DNA of 41,848 bases. It comes from an uncultured bacterium. GTDB lineage: Bacteria > Planctomycetota > UBA1135 > GCA-002686595. The stretch is taken from the NCBI GenBank assembly GCA_905480285.1, contig CAJQPT010000240.1, forward strand, positions 1 to 41,848, written 5' to 3'. The notes below the pieces were generated by a model. It worked only from the letters and a program-made list of their open reading frames with translations. It was not told where the DNA came from and searched no databases. Shown here one piece after another: positions 1 through 7,898 of this stretch; the stretch's first letter is position 1; each line of letters starts with the position of its first letter. Both the position numbers and the translations under genes were made by a program.

Positions 1-280
1 CCAGCTCGGACATCCGGGCGTGCTCGGTGCGCACGCGGCCTTGAAAGGGCTCGAGACGCTCCCGCGCGATGGACAGGATCTCGGGATCCTGGTCCACCCC
101 TAGGAGGCATAGGCGCGGGAAGCGCTCGAGCAGGAGTGCTGAGTGCCCCCCGGCACCCAGCGTCGCATCCACCAGCAGGCCACAAAGGGAGTCGTTATCG
201 CGTCTACCCCCCAGCAGACGCATGACTTCCTGGGCCAGCACGGGGATGTGCACGTGTCCGTCACTTGTGGGGTCCGTCAT
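1..280 (-). CDS. rsmH: 16S rRNA (cytosine(1402)-N(4))-methyltransferase RsmH, N-terminal part
   Basis: Only the first 93 codons lie in the window; the gene runs off the left edge. RsmH uses S-adenosylmethionine to methylate N4 of C1402 in 16S rRNA. The start (ATG at 278-280) is followed by HVHIPVLAQEVMRLL, the usual family opening. Next comes DATLGAGGHS, the SAM-binding glycine loop, and then LGVDQDPEIL, where the acidic end of strand 2 contacts the ribose. It lies 71 bp downstream of mraZ on the same strand, the classical first pair of the dcw (division and cell wall) cluster. No clear Shine-Dalgarno sequence precedes the start, so translation may depend on mraZ readthrough. Identification is secure from these motifs plus context; the C-terminal half cannot be checked. 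Confidence 0.93.
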   Translation of the reverse strand, partial: MTDPTSDGHVHIPVLAQEVMRLLGGRRDNDSLCGLLVDATLGAGGHSALLLERFPRLCLLGVDQDPEILSIARERLEPFQGRVRTEHARMSEL

Positions 281-351
281 CGCAGAGCGCACATTCAGCT
301 GGAGACTGCGGAGCGGGGGGACGGGCCCGCTCGCGGAGGATTGGATGGAGC

Positions 352-828
352 TCACGCCTGGACCTCCGGGTCGCCGGCGTGGTGGAGCGGTGACTTGGCG
401 CCGCGGTGGCGATCGCCCCAGCGGTCCCTGGACCAGATCTCGGCGCGGCTGCGCATGCCGACCGCGACGACCTCGTCGCCGATCCCGGCGATCTCCCTGA
501 AGCGCGCCGGCAGCACGAGGCGGCCGGAGGTGTCGAGCGTGAACTCCGCGACGAACTCGAAGAAGTCCCGCTGGCTGTCGAGGTCGGCCGCGCCCTCCGA
601 GGCGAAGGCGCCGGTGCCGAACCCCTCCATCTCCTGATCGAAGCCCTCATCGTTGAAGACCCAGATGCAGCGGCCGTGGGAGGGCTCGAGGCACATCACG
701 CCGTAGGGGCGGTTCTCCTCGTCGCGGTCGAGAGCGTCCTGGAAACGCTTCGCGAAGGACATGCGGCCCTTCTTGTCGACCGTGTGCTCGGACGGCCCAA
801 GGAAGCGCCTTCGGCGGGCGGGGGTCAT
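352..828 (-). CDS. mraZ: Transcriptional regulator MraZ
   Basis: 158 residues, close to the family's usual 140-155. MraZ is a double AbrB-like-fold DNA-binding protein that assembles into rings and represses its own dcw operon. The first half carries SEHTVDKKGRMSFAKRF near residue 15. The second carries FTLDTSGRLVLPARF near residue 100, the D-x-x-GR-x-x-x-P signature; in the first repeat the usual Pro is Ala. An in-frame opening extends 30 codons upstream, but I chose the ATG at 826-828. It has GGAGG seven bases ahead, and the upstream sequence holds the repeated operator-like boxes at 843-897. rsmH follows on the same strand. Function is secure; autoregulation is inferred from the boxes. Confidence 0.93.
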   Translation of the reverse strand: MTPARRRRFLGPSEHTVDKKGRMSFAKRFQDALDRDEENRPYGVMCLEPSHGRCIWVFNDEGFDQEMEGFGTGAFASEGAADLDSQRDFFEFVAEFTLDTSGRLVLPARFREIAGIGDEVVAVGMRSRAEIWSRDRWGDRHRGAKSPLHHAGDPEVQA

Positions 829-842
829 CGGATGACCTCCAC

Positions 843-897
843 TGCCAGTTGCTGCCTTTCTATGCCATCCTGTGCCACCCGGGTAGCTTGCAGTGCC
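843..897 (-). promoter_or_regulatory. Probable MraZ operator (10-bp-phased TGGCA boxes)
   Basis: Read on the minus strand, the boxes TGGCA, TGGCA, TGGCA, AGGCA and TGGCA occupy plus-strand positions 893-897, 873-877, 863-867, 853-857 and 843-847. They sit in exact 10-bp register, with one register (883-887) unoccupied. The last box ends about 14 bp before the mraZ start. Known MraZ operators are direct repeats of a short G-rich box at about 10-bp spacing just upstream of mraZ (TGGGN in E. coli). Phase and place match; the box sequence is a variant. No convincing -35/-10 pair was found upstream. Confidence 0.7.
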
Positions 898-1219
898 ACC
901 TCGATCTACACAAGGCACCCCTCCAGCAAAGTCGATGGGTTTCTAAGCCAAGCCCTGACAAACACTTAGGCCGCAAGCGCACAATCAGCCGCGAGGCACA
1001 AGATGATGTGTCCTTAATGTCCGGCGAGCCCTACCAACGCTAGATGTAGTGCCCCTCGGCGGCGGGCCACCACAACTGGCGCGGTCGCATGTCGCGCCCC
1101 GCGTCCCCTGCGGCCGGTGGATCTCCCCCATGCCACTCCATGCCACCGCGCGATCGAACGCCCCCTCGGCGCCTCGGCAGTCCCGAAGGTCGCGCCATCG
1201 GATCGCCCCACTCCCGGGG

Positions 1220-1264
1220 CTCCCCGCGCCGAACCTCCCCGCGCCGGGCCTCCCCGCGCCGGGC
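1220..1264. repeat. 15-nt tandem repeat, 3 copies
   Basis: Unit CTCCCCGCGCCGGGC, with one copy ending GAAC. Copies run 1220-1234, 1235-1249 and 1250-1264. Intergenic. Confidence 0.85.
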
Positions 1265-1388
1265 CAGCCCTCTCCCTGCCTCGGCCCCCGGTCCCGGTAC
1301 GGCCCCTGACCAAGGCGTGGCAGGGCTCCGCCTCCCCTGGTGGGCTCAGGGCCCCGTCCTGGGGATGGCATCACCGCACCGGCGCGCA

Positions 1389-1430
1389 GCTCTGGCGCGC
1401 GCGATCTGGCGCGCAGGATCTGGCGCGCAG
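1389..1430. repeat. 14-nt tandem repeat, 3 copies
   Basis: Unit GATCTGGCGCGCAG. Two perfect copies at 1403-1416 and 1417-1430 follow a degenerate copy at 1389-1402. Intergenic. Confidence 0.8.
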
Positions 1431-1552
1431 GGCTCCCCCAGCGAGGCTCAGCAAACGATGGGCACGGACGCGGAGCCCTGGCGAGAGCCACTCGAGGGGC
1501 GACTGAGCGACATCACCCAGCAGGCGAGTCCAGCTCCAGCCATCGGCCCCAT

Positions 1553-1643
1553 CAGCCGACTCCTTCAGCCGACTCCTTCAGCCGGCCCCTTCAGTCGGCC
1601 CCGTCAGCCGGCCCCGTCAGCCGGGTCCATCAGCCGGGTCCAT
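1553..1643. repeat. 13-nt tandem repeat, 7 copies
   Basis: Unit CAGCCGRCYCCNT in perfect 13-nt register through seven copies, with degenerate copies on both sides (from about 1540 and beyond 1644). Adjacent copies are most alike in pairs (1-2, 4-5, 6-7), as expected from stepwise local duplication. Intergenic. Confidence 0.85.
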
Positions 1644-1758
1644 CAGCCCGCCGGGCGCCTTGCACCGACCGGGCCGCCACGACCAGGAGCCCGAGCCGGG
1701 GAAGGCCCCGATCGTATGGCGTCGAGCCGCCCGCCTGGCCGTCCGCCAGGGCGCTGGC

Positions 1759-2565
1759 CTAGGCTTCAGCCGGGGCTTCGACCCCGGACTTGACCGCCTC
1801 AGCCGACTCGGCGGGCTCAGCCGACTCGACGGGCTCAGCCAGCTCGACGGACTCAGCCGGCTCAGCTCCGGGACCCTCTTGGGGAGCGGATTCTGCCGTG
1901 GGCTGGGATTCTGCCGTGGGCTGGGATTCTGCCGCGGGCTTGGATGCTGCTGCGGGGCTGGACCCCTCGGAGGTGGAGGCTCCGGCGTCCGGCGCCTCGG
2001 CCGCATCCCCCTCCATATCGTCGTCTTCCAGGCCCAGTCGGATGCCGTGGGGCCCCTCGGCGCCATCGAACACGGCCTGCAGCTGGGCGCGAACCTCATC
2101 GAGGCGGTCCGCCTCGAAGTCGTAGACGAAGACCTTGAAGCGGCGGTCGTCCCGGGGGCGCTTGACGATGAACGCCTCCTCGTCACCCTCTCGTAGGACC
2201 TTCTCCACCTTCACCCTGCGCTTGCGCATCAGCAGCAGGCAGAGCACGTAGCGGAGCTCGCGCACCTGCAGTTCCTCGCGCCCCTCGAGCTCGAGGAAGA
2301 GCCGGTCGAGGGATTCGAGGTCCAGCTGGACCGTCTTCTTCCGCGTCACGAGGTGCCGTGTGAACCAGTGGAACAGGGGCGGCTCCGCCTCGCCGGAGTC
2401 GATCCTCTCCTGGAAGGACTGCCACGCCCCCACCGAGAGGTCCGCGCGCTCGAGCGCGCCCTCGACGACGGTGAGGAGCGAAACGTGTCGCTCCCCCTCC
2501 TCGAATTCACGCTCGGTCTCCGCGCAGCGCCCTTGGCGGCGCGAAATCGTCCACGTCGATGCCAT
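1759..2565 (-). CDS. Conserved-looking protein of unknown function with repetitive acidic tail
   Basis: 268 residues; I do not recognise the family. Residues about 25-180 look like a folded, mostly helical domain with alternating charged and hydrophobic stretches (for example RELRYVLCLLLMRKRRVKVE, residues about 102-121). From about residue 185 the chain is Ala/Glu/Ser/Pro-rich and repetitive, with AESQPT three times and then AEPVES-like units. That tail is encoded by two 18-nt tandem arrays at 1888-1941 and 1798-1869, and it looks disordered. There is no signal peptide or membrane segment. The ATG at 2563-2565 lies 9 bp after the stop of the glycosyltransferase gene, so it is probably the last gene of that minus-strand unit. 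No ribosome-binding site decides the start. Confidence 0.7.
   Translation of the reverse strand: MASTWTISRRQGRCAETEREFEEGERHVSLLTVVEGALERADLSVGAWQSFQERIDSGEAEPPLFHWFTRHLVTRKKTVQLDLESLDRLFLELEGREELQVRELRYVLCLLLMRKRRVKVEKVLREGDEEAFIVKRPRDDRRFKVFVYDFEADRLDEVRAQLQAVFDGAEGPHGIRLGLEDDDMEGDAAEAPDAGASTSEGSSPAAASKPAAESQPTAESQPTAESAPQEGPGAEPAESVELAEPVESAEPAESAEAVKSGVEAPAEA
1798..1941. repeat. Two 18-nt tandem arrays inside a coding tail
   Basis: Array 1 (1798-1869): three 18-nt copies beginning CTCAGCCGACTCG, then two 9-nt half copies. Array 2 (1888-1941): three 18-nt copies beginning GGATTCTGCCG, and a degenerate fourth to about 1957. Both unit lengths keep the reading frame and encode repeated hexapeptides of the disordered tail. 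Confidence 0.85.
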
Positions 2566-2574
2566 GGGCCGAGC

Positions 2575-4038
2575 CTATCCGATCGGGGCCCGATCTCCTC
2601 GGACCGCCCGCTCGTAGTGTTCGATCAGCGCGTCGCCCACCTCGGACCACGCCCTGAAGCGAGGGCTGGGGCCCCTCGTGAGTCCGCTCGTGGGACCCGC
2701 AGCAGGGACGGGAGCGGCGCTTGTGGCGCTCGCGCCCACGCCCCGGGCGATCTCCAACTCGGAGGCCAGCGCGGCTCGCAGCCCCTTCACGTCTCCCTCG
2801 CGGAAGAGCGTGCCCGGCAGACCGTCCGCCACCAGCTCTGCCATGCCACCGAGGTCGGTGGCGATCACCCGGGCCCCCGCGGCGAAGGCCTCGAGCATCA
2901 CGAGCGGGCGGATCTCGGTCCACTGGCTGGGCGTCACGAGCACGTCGGTTCGGGCCATCTCCGCGCGCACTTCCTCGCGCCCGAGGGCGCCCCCCACCGT
3001 GACGTTGAGGGGCTCAGCTGCTCGCCGCAGGCCCTCCACGTAGCCGGCCTCGTGTTGATCTGGACCGAGGACCCGCAGGGTCGCGGCCTCACGCGTCACC
3101 CCGGGGAGCTGGCCCCATGCCTCGAGGAGGAGGTGAGGCGCCTTGTGGGGCACCAGAGACCCCAGGAAGAGGACTCGCACCGGCTCCCCCTGGCCACGCT
3201 CGACCCGCGGGTGGTGCCTTGCGCCCTCCCAGTCCACGCCGGTGGTCTCCACGTGGAGCCGCGCGGGGTCGAGCCCCAGCTCCTCGAACCAGGGGACCAT
3301 GAAGCGCGCAGGCAGCAGCACCCGGTCCACGCAGCGCCGGAGGGTGGAGACGAGGTCCTCCAGGCGGCTCGACGCGGCTCCCTCGAAGCGCGCGGCCTCC
3401 CCGCCCGAGGGCGGCGCCCAGCTCGGACCAGGCTCGCTTCGGGCAGCAGCGGCCAGCCGCCGCACCGGACCCGACACGTCGAGCCCGGTCACGCCCTTCA
3501 CGGCGGAGACTCCGCGGGCCACCCGCCGCTCGAGGTCGGACTGACGCCACTTGAAGCTCGGCAGGCACGTCCCGCAGCGCTTCACATCCACGTGCGCGCA
3601 GCGCGACCCATCGGGATGGAGCAGCTGGCCGAACCGCGCGCACCCCAGCCAGAAGTCGTGGATGGTCATGACCACCGGAATCCCTCGCTCCTCGCAGAGG
3701 TCGAGCAGGCCAGCGGACAGGTAGAGCAGGTGGTGAACATGGACGACCTCCGGGCGCACCTCATCCAGCACGCGAGCGAGGACTCGATCCATCGCCGGTC
3801 GACGCCAGGTCTCCTCGAAGGTCCGCGCGAAGAGGTTGTTGATCACCTCGATCACCCGCAGCCCGGCGTGCTCTCGCTCCCGGGTGGAGAGGTCCGGCTG
3901 GGCGATGTCCTTCTCCGTGGTGACCACGACCACCTCGTGCCCCGCCGCCGCAATGTGCGCACCCGTGACGGAGGCGAACACCTCCACGCCGGCGGTGTGG
4001 TGCGGCGGGTAGAGGTGAGTGGCGAGGAGGACGCGCAT
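2575..4038 (-). CDS. Family 4 glycosyltransferase (GT-B fold)
   Basis: 487 residues. It opens with MRVLLATHLYPPHHTAGVEV, the GT4 N-terminal Rossmann strand with its acceptor-side Gly loop. The C-terminal half holds the nucleotide-sugar site: VRVLFLGSLVPHK, then PLVMLEAFAAGARVIATD with the E-x7-E-type signature, then LGGMAELV. Between the halves (about residues 145-170) is a four-Cys segment, GCARFGQLL then RCAHVDVKRCGTCL. It is seen in a subset of GT4 enzymes and may bind a metal (inference). It would transfer a sugar from an NDP-donor during capsule, O-antigen or other surface glycan assembly; donor and acceptor are not predictable. It sits in a minus-strand run with two GT2 genes. The ATG at 4036-4038 starts exactly at the Rossmann strand. 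Confidence 0.9.
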   Translation of the reverse strand: MRVLLATHLYPPHHTAGVEVFASVTGAHIAAAGHEVVVVTTEKDIAQPDLSTREREHAGLRVIEVINNLFARTFEETWRRPAMDRVLARVLDEVRPEVVHVHHLLYLSAGLLDLCEERGIPVVMTIHDFWLGCARFGQLLHPDGSRCAHVDVKRCGTCLPSFKWRQSDLERRVARGVSAVKGVTGLDVSGPVRRLAAAARSEPGPSWAPPSGGEAARFEGAASSRLEDLVSTLRRCVDRVLLPARFMVPWFEELGLDPARLHVETTGVDWEGARHHPRVERGQGEPVRVLFLGSLVPHKAPHLLLEAWGQLPGVTREAATLRVLGPDQHEAGYVEGLRRAAEPLNVTVGGALGREEVRAEMARTDVLVTPSQWTEIRPLVMLEAFAAGARVIATDLGGMAELVADGLPGTLFREGDVKGLRAALASELEIARGVGASATSAAPVPAAGPTSGLTRGPSPRFRAWSEVGDALIEHYERAVRGDRAPIG

Positions 4039-4189
4039 GGTTCAGAAGGGGCCTACTCCACCCTAGTCCCGCGCGCCGCAGAATGCCCGGAGCAGCCACC
4101 CGTCGTGGCGCGGCAGCGAGAGGGCCTGGGGGCGAGTGGCTCGCTTGCGGCCGGCCTGCGGGTGGCGCGGCCTTGACAGGGCGGCCGGC

Positions 4190-4234
4190 GGCCGTGTGTA
4201 CAGCGGCCGTATGTACAGGGGCCGTGTGGACATC
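4190..4234. repeat. 15-nt tandem repeat, 3 copies
   Basis: Copies beginning GGCCGTRTGTACAG at 4190-4204, 4205-4219 and 4220-4234, in the 271-bp gap (4039-4309) between two glycosyltransferase genes. I see nothing else in that gap. Confidence 0.85.
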
Positions 4235-4309
4235 GCGGGGGGGGCAGTGGCTGGCCAGAAAGTGGCTGTCGCTGGGCCTGGGCAGACAGTCCGGTGCGCC
4301 AGACCTCGC

Positions 4310-5410
4310 TCACACCACGAACCAGCGGCACAGCCCCCACCATCCACGGAGCGCGCCGTCCAACAGTCGAAGCCCGAGGCCGCCCGAGGAGGAGAGGTTG
4401 GGGCTGAGCGTCAGCGGCCCCCCGACCAGCAGCCCGCGGTCGCCGATCTTGCGGCCGCGCTGGACTTGCCGCCGGCGCCTGAGCACCTCCGGCAGGCGCC
4501 CGAAGAAGGCCACCTTCCCGCGCCACCATGAACCCAGGTGACCCTGCTTCGCGGAGAAGAGGACCCACGCGGCCTCGTAGATGAGCAGGCCCGGTGCGCT
4601 CAGGAGGAGCGTCCAGAGGCGGTGGCACTTGGCCATGTACAGCCAGCGGTTGCGCGAGTGAAAGAAGACCCGCCGGCCGGGATAGTCCGTGCCCTCACGG
4701 AAGCTGATCCCCGCGGTCCCCGCGTCATGCAGGACCGCCGCGGAGTTGACCTTCAGGATCCGGTGACCCGCCAGCCTCAGTCGATGCGAGAGATCGAGGT
4801 CCTCGAAGAGGATGAAGAACGACTCGTCGAAGCCGCCGACCTCGATGGCGGCCTTCTTGTCCACGAGCAGGCAGAGGGAGATCGCCACGTTGATGTCTTC
4901 CACCGGCGGCGACTCGAGGGCCCCGACCTCTGCACCGAAGTTGTGGAGACTGATGAGCCCGGCAAAGTGGAAGTCACCTCCGTCGTAGTGGACCCGGGTG
5001 GGGTCCGCCTTGAAGAGGCTCCGCGGCTGCGCCATCACCGCGCCTTCCTCGACCGAGACCGCCGCCGCGAGGTGCTCGAGGGTGTCGTCCGCGAGCACGA
5101 CATCGTTGTCCACGAGGAGTACCCAGCGGTACTTCGCGGCTCGCATGCCGACGTTCCTCGCGGTGCACGCGCCGACGTTCTCCACCATCCGGAGGGTCTC
5201 GATGCCCCGGAACTGTGTGTTGAGCAGGTTGAGGCTGCCGTCGGTGCTCGCGTTCTCCACGACGATGAGCTCAGCCACTGGCAGCGACTGCGCCTGGATC
5301 GAGCGGATGCACGCCTCCAGGTACGCCTCTCCCTGGTAGTTCACGACCACCGCAGAGATCGGCCCCAGGGGCGAGGCGGCTCCGTCGGAGCGTTGGTTGG
5401 GCTCGGCCAT
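4310..5410 (-). CDS. Family 2 glycosyltransferase, membrane associated
   Basis: 366 residues, GT-A fold. The N-terminus has ISAVVVNYQGEAYLEACI and VVENASTDGS, the donor-binding GT2 core. RNVGMRAAKYRWVLLVDNDV carries the D-x-D (DND) that binds metal and nucleotide-sugar. A later FEDLDLSHRLRLAGH contains the ED pair that usually supplies the catalytic base in rhamnosyltransferase-like GT2 proteins. A hydrophobic stretch at about residues 275-300 (LLLSAPGLLIYEAAWVLF) could anchor the protein at the inner membrane. The basic C-terminus is compatible with this. It lies between a GT2 gene 31 bp upstream and a GT4 gene downstream, so a glycan biosynthesis role is likely. The sugar is unknown. Confidence 0.9.
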   Translation of the reverse strand: MAEPNQRSDGAASPLGPISAVVVNYQGEAYLEACIRSIQAQSLPVAELIVVENASTDGSLNLLNTQFRGIETLRMVENVGACTARNVGMRAAKYRWVLLVDNDVVLADDTLEHLAAAVSVEEGAVMAQPRSLFKADPTRVHYDGGDFHFAGLISLHNFGAEVGALESPPVEDINVAISLCLLVDKKAAIEVGGFDESFFILFEDLDLSHRLRLAGHRILKVNSAAVLHDAGTAGISFREGTDYPGRRVFFHSRNRWLYMAKCHRLWTLLLSAPGLLIYEAAWVLFSAKQGHLGSWWRGKVAFFGRLPEVLRRRRQVQRGRKIGDRGLLVGGPLTLSPNLSSSGGLGLRLLDGALRGWWGLCRWFVV

Positions 5411-5441
5411 CGTGCGGACGGGAAGGGGGATCCTGGGGGGG

Positions 5442-6722
5442 CTACTGCAACGGCAGCTCGAAGTCCGGCGCCTGGACGGGCTCGCGGTGCTTGAGGCAGT
5501 ACGGCACGTTGTACAGCACGCTGAACAGCGCGCGCGTCACGATCCACCACGCGCCCTCGGTTTCCCGGAGGGACTTCCCCACTCCGATGGTGCCGACAGC
5601 GTCGGTGACCTCTCCGGCCTCCTCGGCCTTTCGGCCGCGCAGCAACACCTTGGTCAGCACGAGGAAGGGCATCCGCGCGAGGTCCTTGGCCGGGGCGTAC
5701 TTGAGCATCCCGAGCCAGGCGTTGCGGGCGTGGTAGTAGAGGCTGCGCTTGCCCATCTGCAGCCCGAAGGGCGTCCGATGGAAGGTCTCCGCGCCAGGAA
5801 ACTGCAGCACGCGATAGCCGAGGTTGAGCAATCGGCAGGTCAGGTCCCGCTCGTTGCCGTAGATGAACAGGCGCTCGTCGTACCCCCCAGCCTTGTCGAT
5901 GGCCTCCTTGCGAGCCAGGCTCGCGCACCCCCGAAACGTGCTCATGTACCGCTCGCGGTTCAGCGCTTCGGCGTCTCGGAAGCTATCCGGCATCCCCGGC
6001 TCCACGACCTTCGTGGAGACGACCGCCGTGGTCTCGGGCTCCTCGGCCATCCGCGAGAGGGAGCGCTCGAGCCACCAGGGCGTGAGCACCACGTCGTCGT
6101 CGAGGATGGCGATGTACCCGGTCAGCGCGGTGGAGAAGCCCACGTTGAACGTCTCACATGCGCCGTAGGCGCTGTTGGGCATCACGACGAGGCGCACCTC
6201 GGGAAACTCGTCCCGGATCATCTGCGCCGTGCCATCGCTGGAGTGATTATCCACCACCACGACATCGTCGAAGGGGCGCGTTTGCGCGCGGATGCCGAGC
6301 AGGTTGGCCCGCACGTCGTCGCGCTTGTTCCAGGCGGAGATCACGGCGGTGACGGTGCGAGAGTCATCGCTGGTCCGCTCGCGAGCCTCGGCGCGCCGGG
6401 CCCGATCGAACCCCGAGGCCGACAGAGGGACTTCGCCGCCGCAGCTGACCAGCACACCGCGCAGACTGCAGGCCGCCGCCGCTGCGGCGACGAGCGCGCG
6501 GTGGTCGTCGTCATCGTCGGCCTCGACCGGGAGCGAGACCGCCTCGACGCGGTGGCTCTCGAGCAGCTCTCCGAGCGCCTCGATCAGACCGTGCGACCGG
6601 CCGACCGCGCCAGGCTGAAGACCGAGCGCTCCCTCAGCGTCCCCCACCAGCGTGGCTTGGTGGACGACTTCGCCCCCCAGCTCGGCAGGAGGGCCTTCGC
6701 TGGAGCTCATCCTCACGACCAT
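5442..6722 (-). CDS. Family 2 glycosyltransferase with extra N-terminal region
   Basis: 426 residues from the chosen start. The first ~120 residues are an unrecognised domain rich in Ala, Glu and Asp with an Asp run. The GT2 core follows: TVTAVISAWNKRDDVRANL, VVVDNHSSDGTAQMI and GYIAILDDDVVL (the D-x-D). A later FIYGNERDLTCRLLNLGY stands at the position of the usual ED motif. The frame is open 48 codons further up, to an ATG at 6864-6866. That stretch contains the tandem repeat at 6791-6852 and overlaps the upstream gene by 25 bp, so I take the ATG at 6720-6722; ATG 6708-6710 is also possible. It belongs to the glycosyltransferase run and its donor and acceptor are unknown. Confidence 0.85.
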   Translation of the reverse strand: MVVRMSSSEGPPAELGGEVVHQATLVGDAEGALGLQPGAVGRSHGLIEALGELLESHRVEAVSLPVEADDDDDHRALVAAAAAACSLRGVLVSCGGEVPLSASGFDRARRAEARERTSDDSRTVTAVISAWNKRDDVRANLLGIRAQTRPFDDVVVVDNHSSDGTAQMIRDEFPEVRLVVMPNSAYGACETFNVGFSTALTGYIAILDDDVVLTPWWLERSLSRMAEEPETTAVVSTKVVEPGMPDSFRDAEALNRERYMSTFRGCASLARKEAIDKAGGYDERLFIYGNERDLTCRLLNLGYRVLQFPGAETFHRTPFGLQMGKRSLYYHARNAWLGMLKYAPAKDLARMPFLVLTKVLLRGRKAEEAGEVTDAVGTIGVGKSLRETEGAWWIVTRALFSVLYNVPYCLKHREPVQAPDFELPLQ

Positions 6723-6790
6723 GGTGCGCAGGGATTCGAACGCGTTGTTGAGGGGATCGTCCAAGGGGGATGGGGAGGGCCAGCGTAACC

Positions 6791-6852
6791 CCGGCGTGTC
6801 CTTCAGGCGGCAACCGGCGTGTACTTCAGGCAGCAGGTACTTCAGGCAGCAG
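6791..6852. repeat. 23-nt/16-nt tandem repeat, 3 copies
   Basis: Two 23-nt copies (6791-6813, 6814-6836) and a 16-nt copy of the 3' part (6837-6852; GTACTTCAGGCAGCAG). They span the junction of two minus-strand glycosyltransferase genes and provide the last codons and stop of the upstream one. Confidence 0.85.
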
Positions 6853-7723
6853 TAGGGCGAGAGCATTCCTTTCGGCGCCTCGCCCGGGTGAGGACCCGCG
6901 CGAGACGGTCGAGCTGTTCTCCCGTCTCCTCCTCCCTGAGCTCAGGGAGCTGCGCGTGGTCGAGGGCGCCGCGCAGGGCCGCGGTCCAGTCCAGCGCCGT
7001 CGGCCGCGAGGAGACCGGGAAGCAGTGGGGCTGAGCCGCGAGGTCCACCCCCCCCGGTGCGACGAGGGCTCGGCCGAGCTGAGCACAGACCGCGGCGATG
7101 ACCCCGTCCTCACCGTGCTCGGGTTCGGTCAACACCGCCACCTCGTGCCGCGCCAGGAGAGACCTGAAGCGCCGCGCGGCGCCCGAGTCATGGGCGTCTG
7201 GCCCGAGGACTGAGCAGCCGAGCGACAGTCCATAGAGCGCCTGCTCGAGCTCCTCGGGGAGGTCCTCTCCGAGGACGAGGATCCCCTCGCCCACCGCACC
7301 GTTGGTGCCAGCGAACATCTCGGGGGCCGCAGGGGCGATGAGATCGGTGCGATCCGCTTGCAGGAGCCCGGCGCTGCCGAGGCGAACGAGGTGAGAGCGG
7401 GTCGACACGATGACTCCGTCCGCGTGGGAGAGGAGCTCCCGCAGCCCCGTCGCGGGGGCGTGATCGCCCGGCACCGCGTGGACCCTCACGAGGAGCGGCC
7501 CCAGCCGATCGTAGAGGCTCTCTATCCCGGCCCCTTCCACCCAGGGGCTGAGCCCATCGTCGAGGACATCCACCAGAGTCAGGTCCGCCCCAGGCCCGAA
7601 GGAGGGCTCGAAGCCCCTCGCCTCGAGGCCGACCTGGGTCGCCTCTCGGATCAATGAGATGGAGGAGGGGCGTCCGCCGGTCGATGCGCCGGCGCGGGTC
7701 AGGTCCACGGATGAGAGCTTCAC
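6842..7723 (-). CDS. Glycosyltransferase-like protein (probable GT-B fold)
   Basis: 293 residues, assigned with less certainty than its neighbours. The N-terminal half has a Rossmann-like LTLVDVLDDGLSPW, then LLVRVHAVPG and LLSHADGVIVSTRSHL with IAPAAPEMF. This matches the place where GT4 proteins describe an acceptor site and first contact the nucleotide. The C-terminal half has GILVLGEDLPEELEQAL and VCAQLGRALVAPGGVDLAAQ, resembling the second Rossmann domain. At 293 residues it is short for GT4 (usually 350-400), and I do not see a clear E-x7-E signature. It may be inactive or remote. Its stop lies in the tandem repeat shared with the next gene, and context supports a glycan role. Confidence 0.65.
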   Translation of the reverse strand: MKLSSVDLTRAGASTGGRPSSISLIREATQVGLEARGFEPSFGPGADLTLVDVLDDGLSPWVEGAGIESLYDRLGPLLVRVHAVPGDHAPATGLRELLSHADGVIVSTRSHLVRLGSAGLLQADRTDLIAPAAPEMFAGTNGAVGEGILVLGEDLPEELEQALYGLSLGCSVLGPDAHDSGAARRFRSLLARHEVAVLTEPEHGEDGVIAAVCAQLGRALVAPGGVDLAAQPHCFPVSSRPTALDWTAALRGALDHAQLPELREEETGEQLDRLARVLTRARRRKECSRPTAA

Positions 7724-7813
7724 ATGGAGCGGATCGACACCTGGGGTCCGCTGTGTTCAGCCCAATCGCCACCCCGCCACGAGTTCCTGGAACGCTCTCG
7801 TCTCGGGACGGGT

Positions 7814-7852
7814 CAGGAGTTCGCCCGCGCCCCCCCCCGCGGGAGACTCCTG
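7814..7852 (-). terminator. Possible hairpin downstream of the der-lipoprotein unit
   Basis: On the minus strand CAGGAGT and CCCGCG on one side pair with CGCGGG and ACTCCTG on the other, around a run of nine G. It lies 47 bp past the stop of the lipoprotein gene. There is no T-tract, so termination is only possible. Confidence 0.3.
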
Positions 7853-7898
7853 GGGAAACTCTGTGGGCCGCCGGGCTCGACGGCCACCGCTCGCCGAG

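Larger units (their letters stand above)
901..1758. other. Gene-free stretch with three different short tandem repeats
   Basis: About 860 bp between the mraZ operator and the 3' end of the gene on 1759-2565. No ORF here has convincing composition. Proteins read from it are Arg/Gly/Pro/Ala repeats that mirror the DNA repeats. It holds three separate tandem arrays: a 15-nt unit at 1220-1264, a 14-nt unit at 1389-1430 and a 13-nt unit at 1553-1643. The mraZ promoter must lie near 900-1000, but I cannot place it with confidence. Confidence 0.7.

Noticed and set aside
2353-4176. 607-codon plus-strand ORF opposite the GT4 gene
   Set aside because: Antisense of a clear glycosyltransferase; its product is His/Pro/Arg/Glu-rich without motifs.
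6725-6745. GTTCGAATCC-like tRNA T-loop with ACCA nearby on the minus strand
   Set aside because: The flanking bases do not form a T-stem or acceptor stem. It is in the in-frame 5' extension of a glycosyltransferase gene. No tRNA.
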